From Arenibacter sp. P308M17 (GTDB lineage: Bacteria > Bacteroidota > Bacteroidia > Flavobacteriales > Flavobacteriaceae), in contig NZ_QVON01000013.1 in NCBI RefSeq assembly GCF_003426735.1, forward strand, positions 1 through 42,947: 42,947 nt of DNA. Reading direction: 5' to 3'. Both the position numbers and the translations under genes were made by a program. The notes under the pieces are model-generated. The model made no database searches, had not been told where the DNA came from, and was given only the letters and a program-made list of their open reading frames with translations. Of this stretch, positions 34,861 to 42,947 are shown piece after piece. The stretch's first letter is position 1, and each line of letters starts with the position of its first letter.

Positions 34861-37800
34861 TTAAAACCCTAATTTTACACCTAATCTAAAAGTCTTGGCC
34901 GACGGATATGCCCCATTATCAACACCGAAGCTAAGATTGTCGGTGGCGTACATATCAACTTCCGGATCAAAACCGGAATAATTGGTTATGGTGACCAGGT
35001 TGTCGGCAGCGATAAAGAGTTGTGCACTGCGGCACCAATCCAAACCAAGTTCATCTATTGGTAGGTTGTATGAAAGATTAATAGTTTTAACTCGTAGATA
35101 TGAACCATCCTCTACATTTCTATCGCTAAAATTCTTCCACTCCCCTGCATTGGTAAGGGGCGCCTCAATGGTATTACTCGTTCCGGGCCCTGTCCATCTT
35201 TCATCAAATGCCTTTTGAAGCACATTGTGTTTTTGGGGTTGGGAGTATAGGCCTATAGTGTTCATATTGGCCAAATCGTTCCCTTGGCTTCCATTAATGA
35301 AAATGGAGAGATCAATATTTTTATATGAAAATGTATTGGTAAACCCATATATAAAATCTGGATTGGGATCGCCAACAACTTCCCTGTCGTCCAAATTGAG
35401 TTTGAATCCATCACCGTTCAGGTCCTTATATTTTGGCTGTCCTACCCTGTTAACGCCACCAACAGTATTGCCAGCCGCTATAATTTCTTCTTCAGATTCC
35501 CAGATACCCTCAAAACGATAGCCAAAAAACTGGCCCAATGGCTTACCAACTTGAGCAATGGAATACCCATAGGCTGTCTCCCCCCTCCCTATTCCAGTAA
35601 TCAATTCTTCAGTACCTTCGGGAAGTTCCAAAAGTTTATTTCGGTTAAAGGAAATGTTGAAATTGGAACTCCAAGTCAGTTTTCCAAAATTATGGTTGTA
35701 CCCAAGATCAAACTCAATTCCTTTGTTCTCCACTTTCCCAATATTTTGTACGCTTGTGGCATATCCAGACTGTGTAGGAATGGCTACACTTAACAAAAGG
35801 TCTTCCGTGGTTTTTACATAATATCCTGCTTCCAAATTCAGACTTCCATCAAGGAATCCCATTTCAAGACCCAGGTCCGTCTGTTTGGTACGTTCCCATT
35901 TTAAGTCAGGATTGTTGATTCTATTGGGAGCAAGTCCCACAACAGGAACACCTCCAATAATGGGCTGCGCGGTTGCTGCGTACAAGGCCAAGGAATTATA
36001 GGCACCAATGGATTCGTTACCGGTTAGACCATAACTCCCCCTTAGCTTTAATGCACTAAACACATTGAGGTCTTTGATAAAGTCTTCCTCTATCAATCGC
36101 CAAGCTAGCGCTCCAGAAGGAAAAACCCCCCATTTTTTACCGTTTCCGAATTTCGAAGATCCATCCCTACGAATTGAAGCTGTTGCGATATACTTTTCAT
36201 TGAACACATAATTGATCCTTCCCAAGTAGGACAGCAAGGCTGTTTCCGTTGCCCCACTTTTTGAGGGGCGGGGATCGGAGCCAAGCTCTAAGTTATTAAA
36301 CTCCACTAAATCCGTAAAAAAGTCGTCCGTTCGTGAAAACACGCTTTCCAGCTTATTATTTTGAAAAGTATATCCAATAACGGCATCCAACCGATGCATA
36401 TCCCCAAAGCTCTTGTTGTAATTAAAGGTATATTCCGCTAACAAATTCGTTCTCTGAACATTACCTATAGAAGCTATACCATTATTGGGCAATGCCTGGG
36501 TTTCCGCCGTGGTGGGAGTATAGGCATTCCTTTTGGAATTAATTAGATCGGCACCAAAATTGGCTTTAAAAGAAAAACCATTGAAAAACTCATATTGCAA
36601 AAAAGCATTGCTAAGTATACGTGTATTATATGTAATGTCCGTTCGGGTTTTGGCAATGGAAACCGGGTTCTCCAGTACCTTTACTGTTTCATCATGATTA
36701 TGAACATAATTCCCCTCACTATCTGTTACTGGAATTACCGGTGTAGTGGCTAGGGCATTCCAGAGCGGTGTATCATTTTGGTACCCGCCACCGTCCGAAT
36801 CCACCGCATCGTTAATGGTTCTGGTAACATTGGTATTCATGCCGAATTTTAATCTTTCACCTAAATTTTGATCGAGATTAAATTTTAAGCCTGCCCTTTT
36901 AAAATTGGATTCGATGATTATACCATCTTGATCCATATAATTTCCTGAAACCAGATATCGAGTGCCTTCCCGACCACCGGATACAGTAAGATTATAGTTA
37001 TTGGTAATTGCAGTTCTAAATATCTGATCTTGCCAATCAGTACCTTCCCCAAGTTCCTCAGGTAATGGTTTGTTTATACCATCGTAAATAAGTGGCTGAT
37101 TATTGTTGACGGCCCATTCATTGGTTAAAATGGCCAATTCCTCTGCGTTCGCCAAATCCAATTTTTTTCTTACCGTACTTAGACCGGTAGAATATTCGAA
37201 ATCAATTTTAGCTTTGCCAATACTTCCTCTTTTGGTTGTTACTATTACCACACCATTTGCCCCTCTTGCCCCATATATGGCGGTAGCCGAAGCATCTTTC
37301 AATACTTCGATCGAGGCAATTTCACTTGTGCTGATACTTGTCAACGGATCACTGGGAGAGGCTCTATTACCACCCGCTTCCGGAGTAGTGTTTCCATTAT
37401 CTATTGGAAAGCCGTCTACAACATAAAGCGGCTGACTAGAGGCATTGATAGAGTTAGTACCCCTTACCCTAATTCGGATCCCTCCTCCAGGAGCATTTGA
37501 AGCTGCCCTGATATCTACCCCTGAGGCCTTACCTTGTAAAGCCTGTACGAAGGTATTGGAGGGTGTTTTCTCTAGATCCACGCCCTTTACTGAAGAAACC
37601 GAACCTGTTAGATCTTTCTTCCTAACCGTTCCATAACCAACAACCACAACCTCGTCCAATCCTGCCGCATCCTCCTCCAGGCTAACAGAAAGATTTGTTT
37701 GTCCGTTGATAGGAATCTCCTTGGTTGCATATCCAATGTACGAAACAACAAGGGTCACATTTTCATTGGACACTTCAATAGAAAAATTGCCATCAAAATC

Positions 37801-38316
37801 GGCCGTAACACCATTGGAAGTACCTTTTTCCACGATATTGGCCCCAGGTAAGGGAGCACCATCAGCGTCTGTGATTACTCCTGACACTTGAAACTGTACC
37901 GGGCCCACTTCCCTTGTAGGCTCAGCATCCTCTACCTTTGGCAGTATTATGGTATTTGTTTTTTTGGTGAGTATTATCTGCCTATCCACAGTTTTATAAC
38001 TGGTATTGGTGTTGGCAAAAAGCAAATCCAACACCTCCGAAATTTTTCTTTTTTTAAGGTTCAAGCTTACTCTTCGATCAAGATCTATCTGTGCACTCTC
38101 ATATAAAAACCGAAACTCCGAAATTGCTTCAATTTCACTAAAAACCCGTTCCACTGGAACATTATCGAATTCTAAGGTTAATTTGGTGCCCTGGGCATAG
38201 GAATTGGCCTGAATCTCAAACAACGAAACTATAAGTAAAAAGGTAGTCAGTTTCATCTTCAAGTCGAATTTTGGGAAAAGCCTATAAAGCAAGGTCCCCA
38301 TAAATTTATTTTTCAT
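34861..38316 (-). CDS. SusC/RagA family TonB-linked outer-membrane protein with STN domain
   Basis: This 1151-residue outer-membrane transporter takes up large oligosaccharides using TonB energy. Order: signal peptide (about 1-41), STN secretin/TonB short domain (45-118), carboxypeptidase-like regulatory domain (142-214), TonB box region DEVVVVGYGT (221-230), plug (about 232-345, with IRVRGTNSINASSQPLYVVDG), then a 22-strand barrel to the C-terminal FRLGVKLGF. The STN domain means it should signal to the FecR anti-sigma factor encoded just upstream. The SusD gene follows at 18 bp. Strain-specific loops and length are normal for the class. Confidence 0.96.
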   Translation of the reverse strand: MKNKFMGTLLYRLFPKFDLKMKLTTFLLIVSLFEIQANSYAQGTKLTLEFDNVPVERVFSEIEAISEFRFLYESAQIDLDRRVSLNLKKRKISEVLDLLFANTNTSYKTVDRQIILTKKTNTIILPKVEDAEPTREVGPVQFQVSGVITDADGAPLPGANIVEKGTSNGVTADFDGNFSIEVSNENVTLVVSYIGYATKEIPINGQTNLSVSLEEDAAGLDEVVVVGYGTVRKKDLTGSVSSVKGVDLEKTPSNTFVQALQGKASGVDIRAASNAPGGGIRIRVRGTNSINASSQPLYVVDGFPIDNGNTTPEAGGNRASPSDPLTSISTSEIASIEVLKDASATAIYGARGANGVVIVTTKRGSIGKAKIDFEYSTGLSTVRKKLDLANAEELAILTNEWAVNNNQPLIYDGINKPLPEELGEGTDWQDQIFRTAITNNYNLTVSGGREGTRYLVSGNYMDQDGIIIESNFKRAGLKFNLDQNLGERLKFGMNTNVTRTINDAVDSDGGGYQNDTPLWNALATTPVIPVTDSEGNYVHNHDETVKVLENPVSIAKTRTDITYNTRILSNAFLQYEFFNGFSFKANFGADLINSKRNAYTPTTAETQALPNNGIASIGNVQRTNLLAEYTFNYNKSFGDMHRLDAVIGYTFQNNKLESVFSRTDDFFTDLVEFNNLELGSDPRPSKSGATETALLSYLGRINYVFNEKYIATASIRRDGSSKFGNGKKWGVFPSGALAWRLIEEDFIKDLNVFSALKLRGSYGLTGNESIGAYNSLALYAATAQPIIGGVPVVGLAPNRINNPDLKWERTKQTDLGLEMGFLDGSLNLEAGYYVKTTEDLLLSVAIPTQSGYATSVQNIGKVENKGIEFDLGYNHNFGKLTWSSNFNISFNRNKLLELPEGTEELITGIGRGETAYGYSIAQVGKPLGQFFGYRFEGIWESEEEIIAAGNTVGGVNRVGQPKYKDLNGDGFKLNLDDREVVGDPNPDFIYGFTNTFSYKNIDLSIFINGSQGNDLANMNTIGLYSQPQKHNVLQKAFDERWTGPGTSNTIEAPLTNAGEWKNFSDRNVEDGSYLRVKTINLSYNLPIDELGLDWCRSAQLFIAADNLVTITNYSGFDPEVDMYATDNLSFGVDNGAYPSAKTFRLGVKLGF

Positions 38317-38467
38317 AATTTTGGTTAGATTAAATGATTTTGAAAAGGTCGTTTAATAATTAGTTCTTAAATCGGGAAATGGTCTCAAGCATTTTCCGAT
38401 TTTTTTTGAACTTTCTGTTCTTCATTCAAAAAGTCATGGCATACTCATTGGGTTTAAATGGTTCATA

Positions 38468-39598
38468 TTAGTCTATTGTTATTCTATTGCCTTTAATGGT
38501 ATATTTAAAGGTATATACCTCCCCTATAGATTTCATTACGTCCTCTATACTCTCTATATCGACATTAAACCGAGCGTTCAAAATTTTCGCGCCTAGAAGG
38601 GCATTGTTGTTTTCAATAATCACATTATATCGGCGTTCCAGTTTTTTTGACATATCCTTAAAACTGACATTCCTAAAAACCAGTTCCCCACTGATCCATC
38701 CCGTATAGAGACTTGTATCTACCTTCTCTTCATGCGTCTTGTGGGATATTCTGTTCCAAGCGCCCTTTGTTCCCGGAACCAGCACCAAATTATCTTCCGG
38801 TCTTAAAGAATTTATCATACTAACGGATCCCTCGACCAATACGGTCTTGATTTCATCATCCTCCCCGTAGGAGGAAAAATTAAACGCTGTCCCCAACACT
38901 TCTACGGCTACTTCATCGGAATGTACAACAAAGGGATTTTCCTTGTCCTTGGATACCCTAAAATAGGCTTCCCCCTTTATGAATATCTCCCTTTTCCCGG
39001 TTTTTGGAAACCTTACCGGATATTTTATTTGTGTTCCGGAATTCAGATGCACCAAAGTGCCATCGGAAAGCTCTAATTCAAATATTTTCCCAAACGGGAT
39101 CTCCAATTCATTATACACTAGTTCCCCAATTTCAGAATCAACCTTATAACTTATCCTATTGCCCTTTTGTACCCCTAACACTTCCCCAGAAGTAGAAACT
39201 ATCTGTTGATTGCTCCCCTCCTGGATCACCTTCACATTATCGTTACCCATTTTGAGCTTTATGGACGTTTCTGAAATGGGATTTTGTTTGGGTATATTAT
39301 TTTGTCTAAAAAATACATACCCCACTGCTAAAATTCCAGCAAAAATTGCCGCATACCTTAATAATGGTCGCAAAAGAGGGAACTTTTGTTTTTTGGAAGC
39401 CTGAACCTTTTCCATAAATTCCTGCCATTCCAATTCAGTATCCATCCTTTCCAGGAACACCAATGCTTCCGATACCAAATTTTCTTGAAAAAGTGCATGC
39501 ACTATCTCCCTCTCATCTTGGGTAAGATCTTGAAGTACCCCAACCTCCAATTGCCCTGATTGTTCAATTCGTACCAAAACAGATTTCAACTTTTGCAT
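38468..39598 (-). CDS. FecR family anti-sigma factor with DUF4974
   Basis: This 376-residue inner-membrane protein should hold the ECF sigma factor inactive and release it on a signal from the STN domain of SusC. A cytoplasmic N terminus (about 1-77) is followed by one transmembrane helix (78-97), the periplasmic FecR domain (about 165-275, FELSDGTLVHLNSGTQIKYP and GEAYFRVSKDKENPFVVHS), and a C-terminal DUF4974 (about 305-376, VSFKDMSKKLERRYNV), which contacts the receptor. It lies 151 bp upstream of susC on the same strand. The sigma gene is divergent, not in the usual sigma-fecR-susC order. Confidence 0.94.
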   Translation of the reverse strand: MQKLKSVLVRIEQSGQLEVGVLQDLTQDEREIVHALFQENLVSEALVFLERMDTELEWQEFMEKVQASKKQKFPLLRPLLRYAAIFAGILAVGYVFFRQNNIPKQNPISETSIKLKMGNDNVKVIQEGSNQQIVSTSGEVLGVQKGNRISYKVDSEIGELVYNELEIPFGKIFELELSDGTLVHLNSGTQIKYPVRFPKTGKREIFIKGEAYFRVSKDKENPFVVHSDEVAVEVLGTAFNFSSYGEDDEIKTVLVEGSVSMINSLRPEDNLVLVPGTKGAWNRISHKTHEEKVDTSLYTGWISGELVFRNVSFKDMSKKLERRYNVIIENNNALLGAKILNARFNVDIESIEDVMKSIGEVYTFKYTIKGNRITID

Positions 39599-39786
39599 AA
39601 GGCTTATTTATGGTTCTTTTACAATAAGTTGTCCTTTTACGTTTTTAGGGTGACAATAAATTATAATTATTTTAGAATTTGATAAATATTTATGTCAAAT
39701 GAAATTAAATTAGTATAATTGAATGCGATATTTAACCAATAGCGCAATTATCCAAGCGTTATTTAGTAGGTAAGCCATAAAAAACC

Positions 39787-40341
39787 ATGACCAAGAACAG
39801 TAAAAATAGCACCCAGAATATGGAGGAAATCTTTAAGGAACATTTCCCCATGTTGTGCTTGATTGCCTTCGGAATTGTAAAGGATAGGGATGCTGCCAAG
39901 GATATTGTTCAAGATTTTTTTATCTCTTACTGGCACCGAAGATCATCTGTTGCCATTACCACATCTTTTAAATCCTATGCTATTGGGGCAGTAAAGAATT
40001 TGAGTTTGCTTTCACTGGAAAAAGATAAAAAAGAAAAATCGCTACTTGAAAAATTAAACGCTCCAACATACGAAGACCCAGAAGTTTTGGAACCCTCCGG
40101 CCCCAACGGAAAAATTGAAGCATTGCTGGGTCAGCTTCCGGAAAGCAGAAGAAGGATATTTATTTCTGCCATTATCAACGGACAAAGTTATGCAGAAATA
40201 GCTGAGGCTCAAGGCATCTCTATCAATACCGTTAAGACCCAAATGAAGAGGGCCTATGCCTTTCTCAGGTCAAAGGCCTCAGATAATTTAATACACCTAT
40301 TTATAGCTACCTTGCTTATCAGCCTATCCCTTGCCCAATAG
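39787..40341 (+). CDS. ECF RNA polymerase sigma factor
   Basis: This 184-residue sigma-70-family factor has region 2 (about residues 12-78: EEIFKEHFPMLCLIAFGIVK, AAKDIVQDFFISYW) and region 4 (about 125-172: LGQLPESRRRIFISAII, SYAEIAEAQGISINTVKTQMKRAYAFLR). The C terminus carries a hydrophobic tail (LIHLFIATLLISLS), as in many Bacteroidota SusC-linked ECF factors. It is divergent from fecR across 188 bp that should hold both promoters; no exact TAnnTTTG box was found there. It should direct transcription of the SusC/D-sulfatase operon. Confidence 0.93.
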   Translation: MTKNSKNSTQNMEEIFKEHFPMLCLIAFGIVKDRDAAKDIVQDFFISYWHRRSSVAITTSFKSYAIGAVKNLSLLSLEKDKKEKSLLEKLNAPTYEDPEVLEPSGPNGKIEALLGQLPESRRRIFISAIINGQSYAEIAEAQGISINTVKTQMKRAYAFLRSKASDNLIHLFIATLLISLSLAQ

Positions 40342-41147
40342 CATTGGCACGACACTTGTTCCGTACCACGATCACAGTTTTACCAAAATAACAGTCAATC
40401 TACCATTACCTTGCCAGCCTTTAAAGGGATCAGTATCAAAAGTTGTGTGTGAATAGATAAAAGATAGAATTTTATATCCCAAATTCGTGTTCTGTTCATT
40501 TTTTGCATCGCCCAAAAAACGAACCAAAAAACGCTAGGCTGATTTTAAATTTCTTTAAATCTAAGCACTTTCCACGGCCGCACCGTCCAGACCGCTTTCA
40601 CTTGGGTGAAATGCTCTTTGGACGGCTTCCATAGCCCAATGTGGAAACCACTTGATTTAAGACGAAATTGAAAATAGGCCGTTCCTTGGTTCCGTCAACC
40701 TTTGGCCGTTATTATATTCCTTTTGAAAATTGCCTGCATGGCCCGATGTTGGGTTCTTCTTCTTCCGTAGTGGAGATGTCATGGCCGTAAAGAATTATTG
40801 AAGCCTTGGAAATAATTTAGGCCATGGCATCGGTCCTTAAAATCCAAGGATTTTAGGGACCACCTAGTGAAGAAGGGTCTTTTCTTTTGTTTCGTTTTCT
40901 TTGGACAAGCAAAGAAAATGAAAGAATAATATCACCATTATTTTTACTATATAATTTCCAATAATTTAAACGAACAATCAAAGAGAACGTCTGTCCAAAT
41001 TATCCCAATTATTGCATAAACACAACAATTAGTCATGATCCCTTTAAAGGAAGATTATTAGGTGGAAAAGAAATCCCCATTAAAAAAATAGCGAATAATT
41101 TTGTTTAAGGTTTTTGGCAAGCGGTTGGCATTCAAAGCTTACCCTAA
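40342..41147. other. Gene-free gap with a MITE-like repeat and AT-rich flanks
   Basis: No gene is supported. Positions 40511-40904 form an inverted-repeat-bounded block (separate entry). Within it, a minus-strand frame ends at TAA (40545-40547) and reads back about 45 codons (GFHIGLWKPSKEHFTQVKAV is a segment) before a stop near 40700 with no usable start codon; it may be decayed coding DNA or chance. The rest (40342-40500 and 40905-41147) is AT-rich with nothing recognised. Confidence 0.6.
40511..40904. repeat. MITE-like element with imperfect terminal inverted repeats
   Basis: The left end has CCAAAAAACGAACCAAAAAA (40512-40531) and the right end, read in reverse complement from 40904, has CCAAAGAAAACGAAACAAAA. 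They are imperfect inverted repeats around about 350 bp of DNA, richer in G+C than its flanks, with no intact gene. Just after the right end, CTTTG/CAAAG form a small hairpin. Similar A-rich terminal repeats are familiar to me from flavobacterial intergenic repeats. No transposase is present, so it would need one supplied in trans. Confidence 0.5.
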
Positions 41148-41807
41148 TTAAGGCAAAGGTTTCACCATAATATCCTTGTAATAAACAATACTTTTCGGGT
41201 CATGGCCTTGCAGTGCAAAGGTACCTCCCTTTAGTACCCTATGCTGACGATCCCCAGCATCACGTTTAGGATTTTCAGGTTCGGTATAATCCACTACCAC
41301 AATATCATTTATCTTAATAATTATTCTCTTGCCCTCCACCTTAATATACTCTGTATACCATTCATCGTCACCAACATAGGTTTCAATAACATTCACTATA
41401 TCATAAAGGCTACCGGTACGCTTCCAATCCCCTTGGGAATTATTAACCTGCACCTCGTAACCATATACTGGCCAACTCGCCTCTTGGTAGCGCGTATGGA
41501 TATAAATACCGGAATTGGATCCTGGTTTGGTCATCACGGATGCCTTAAATTCAAAATTATTAAAATCATGGTTTTCAACATCACCAACATAAAATAAATG
41601 CGCCTTTGGCCCTTCTACTTTAATAGCCCCGTCCTCAATGGAAAAGGTTTGGGCATTCTCCCCCACTTTCCATCCATCCAAATTTTTACCATTGAAAAGG
41701 GAAATCCAACCCTCTTTCATTTGGTCGCCCCCGGACTGACCTTTAATTGTATTTAAAATTCCTAGGCAGAATACTAGGCTCATTAGATATGCAAAACTAT
41801 TTTTCAT
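41148..41807 (-). CDS. DUF1080 (3-keto-disaccharide hydrolase family) protein
   Basis: This 219-residue protein has a signal peptide (about 1-23, cut near KGQ) and one DUF1080 jelly-roll domain: GWISLFNGKNLDGWKVG, then NNFEFKASVMTKPGSNSGIYIH, YGYEVQVNN, LYDIV and FALQGHDPKSIVYYKDIMVKPL. DUF1080 (DUF1080/3-keto-disaccharide hydrolase, LamG-like) proteins bind or cleave oxidised (3-keto) glycosides in Bacteroidota. It is about 800 bp from the sigma factor gene and on the opposite strand, so it has its own promoter, but its presence beside the cytochrome module and SusC/D suggests the same pathway. Confidence 0.88.
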   Translation of the reverse strand: MKNSFAYLMSLVFCLGILNTIKGQSGGDQMKEGWISLFNGKNLDGWKVGENAQTFSIEDGAIKVEGPKAHLFYVGDVENHDFNNFEFKASVMTKPGSNSGIYIHTRYQEASWPVYGYEVQVNNSQGDWKRTGSLYDIVNVIETYVGDDEWYTEYIKVEGKRIIIKINDIVVVDYTEPENPKRDAGDRQHRVLKGGTFALQGHDPKSIVYYKDIMVKPLP

Positions 41808-41884
41808 TGTATTGATTATTTTAAAGGAGACAAGATATTAAAAAATGGGTTACTCAAAAGATATTGTTGAAACTATTTTTGGAA

Positions 41885-42460
41885 GGTGTTGGATATTCCA
41901 ATGTAGCGATAATTTAATATACCAATGTATCAATTTGGTAATGAGGTGATCTGACGATTTGAGGATGGATCAACGTAGCAATTGTTCAATGGATCAATGT
42001 ACCAATTCGGTAATATGGCAATGTGATGATCTGATGGTTTGACGATATGAAAATGGGCCGATTTGGAAATGTACCAATGATTCCAAGTTATAATGGAACA
42101 ATGTAGGATCTAGAAAATGGACGGCGTTTTTATTTCAAAGTTCAAGGCCAGTCCAATCTAGTATCCAACATCTAATATCTAGGCCATCACGTAATACGGT
42201 AGGTAGAAGCAATTTGGCAGTTTGAAGGTTTGAGGAAAGGTGGATCTGGAAATGTAGTAATTGTCCAATGTAACAATTAGTCAATTTGATGACGGGCCGA
42301 TTTGGAAATGTACCAATGAACCAATTTACCAATGAATCAATGTACCAATTGAACAATGGATCGATGAAACAATTAGGCAATTTGATGATTTGAAGATGGG
42401 CCGGTTTGAAAAAGAACCAATGGATTCAATGTAACAATGGTTCAATGTAAAAAGTTCGGG
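41885..42460. repeat. Degenerate tandem-repeat tract (CAATGTACCAAT family)
   Basis: About 570 bp are made of degenerate 10-13-nt words such as AATGTACCAAT, CAATGTATCAAT and CAATGGATCAAT, with a higher-order unit (GATCTGACGATTTGAGGATG-like) repeated about four times. An exact 26-bp copy occurs at 42055-42080 and 42294-42319. A different short tract (CTAGTATCCAACATCTAATAT) is at about 42159-42179. No gene is supported; an 81-codon minus frame (42135-42380) translates the repeats (FIDPLFNWYIDSLVNWFIG) and is rejected. Confidence 0.75.
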
Positions 42461-42542
42461 CAAAAAAAATCACCGCTTTGCAAAGTCTCCCGACTTTGAG
42501 CTCTCCATCGCCCCATACGCCTGCCCTATTTGGATCCGGTGC

Positions 42543-42578
42543 AAAAAAAAAGCACCTGCCATATACATGGCAGGTGCT
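42543..42578 (-). terminator. Rho-independent terminator of the rRNA operon
   Basis: AGCACCTGCCAT (42551-42562) and ATGGCAGGTGCT (42567-42578) form a perfect 12-bp stem with a four-base loop. On the minus strand it is followed by nine T residues. It lies 10 bp past the 5S rRNA and should end the operon. Confidence 0.93.
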
Positions 42579-42588
42579 TTCAAAAAAA

Positions 42589-42696
42589 GGCGGCGGCCTA
42601 CTCTCCCACTTGGTGTAGCAGTACCATCGGCGCAGACGGGCTTAACTTCCCTGTTCGGAATGGTAAGGGGTGGGCCCCGTCGCCATGGCCACCTAA
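42589..42696 (-). rRNA. rrf: 5S ribosomal RNA
   Basis: The minus strand reads as a Bacteroidota 5S rRNA: GGTGGCCATGG at the start, CCATTCCGAACAGGGAAGTT and AAGCCCGTCTGCGCCGATGG in the middle, then GGGAGAGTAGGCCGCCGCC. The first bases (GGTGGC) pair with GCCGCC at the end to form helix I. Ends are accurate to a few bases. It follows 23S in the usual order. Confidence 0.93.
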
Positions 42697-42867
42697 AAAC
42701 TTATATACTTTAATGTCCGCTACCCTGCAGCAAATGCTGGCGTGGCCGGAACATGACATAATAATGGGACAGGGCGGCCGTATCGGTCGCACTTGGATAA
42801 GGTAGACTACAAGGAAACGATGTACTTGGAAAAAAAGGTTCGTCGCCTCCCGCGGTCTCCCGCGGGA

Positions 42868-42947
42868 CGGCGTTTGCGCAAGCCAACGGGCAATTAGTAC
42901 CACTCGGCTACGGACGTTGCCGCCCTTCCACCTATGGCCTATCGACG
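42868..42947 (-). rRNA. rrl: 23S ribosomal RNA, 3' end only
   Basis: On the minus strand the window edge begins CGTCGATAGGCCATAGG and continues to GAGTGGTACTAATTGCCCG, matching the conserved end of bacterial 23S rRNA (GATAGG and GGTACTAAT elements). The gene runs off the right edge; its 3' end is estimated at about 42868, some 170 bp upstream of 5S in the transcript. The spacer between them (42697-42867) shows no tRNA. Confidence 0.88.

Noticed and set aside
41885..42460. CRISPR array
   Set aside because: The repeats are degenerate, unevenly spaced and there are no uniform spacers or cas genes.
42530..42903. Open frames across the 5S rRNA and spacer
   Set aside because: They run through conserved rRNA sequence and the terminator hairpin, so they are not protein genes.

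Overview
The window looks like chromosome from a marine member of the Flavobacteriaceae (Bacteroidota). The genes are AT-rich, start sites lack clear Shine-Dalgarno sequences, and several promoter candidates match the TAnnTTTG -7 box. The gene families fit as well: an STN-type SusC with SusD, an ECF sigma factor with FecR, clustered lipoprotein sulfatases, an NhaD sodium/proton antiporter and a BfmA/BtgA mobilization protein. I cannot name a genus from the sequence alone.

Positions 1-5600 are accessory DNA beside a tRNA-Val gene. They hold an integron attC-like inverted repeat (94-224), a small frame-disrupted cassette-type gene, a GC-richer IS91-type element (tyrosine recombinase plus HUH/Y2 transposase), and a decayed mobilizable element (BfmA/BtgA protein, two helix-turn-helix proteins) with no integrase of its own. 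Positions 5600-19745 are housekeeping: tRNA-Val, folC, TonB/ExbD/ExbB, NhaD and an amino-acid dehydrogenase on the minus strand, then an acyl-CoA dehydrogenase and gltB-gltD on the plus strand, closed by a strong terminator.

Positions 19829-28515 are the most unusual part. A tight four-gene minus-strand operon encodes a lipoprotein with two CXXCH sites (PSCyt1-DUF1549-LamG-DUF1553), a Tat-exported DUF1501 protein, a Tat-exported beta-propeller, and a membrane DUF2231-CXXCH-leucine-rich-repeat fusion. It diverges from a gene for a membrane-anchored winged-helix regulator. The shared intergenic region has palindromes, one of which overlaps the regulator's start codon. Such protein families are abundant in Planctomycetes and their biochemistry is poorly known; here they sit next to a sulfated-glycan uptake locus.

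That locus (28656-41807) contains three sulfatase lipoproteins, SusD, an STN-SusC, FecR, a divergent ECF sigma factor and a DUF1080 protein. There is no recognisable glycoside hydrolase or polysaccharide lyase. A plausible working model is that SusCD imports a sulfated glycan with energy from TonB/ExbBD, sulfatases desulfate it, and the DUF1080 and cytochrome/DUF1501 modules process the sugar, perhaps by an oxidative route. The last kilobase has a degenerate tandem-repeat tract, a rho-independent terminator, 5S rRNA and the 3' end of 23S rRNA (minus strand, reading into the window from the right).
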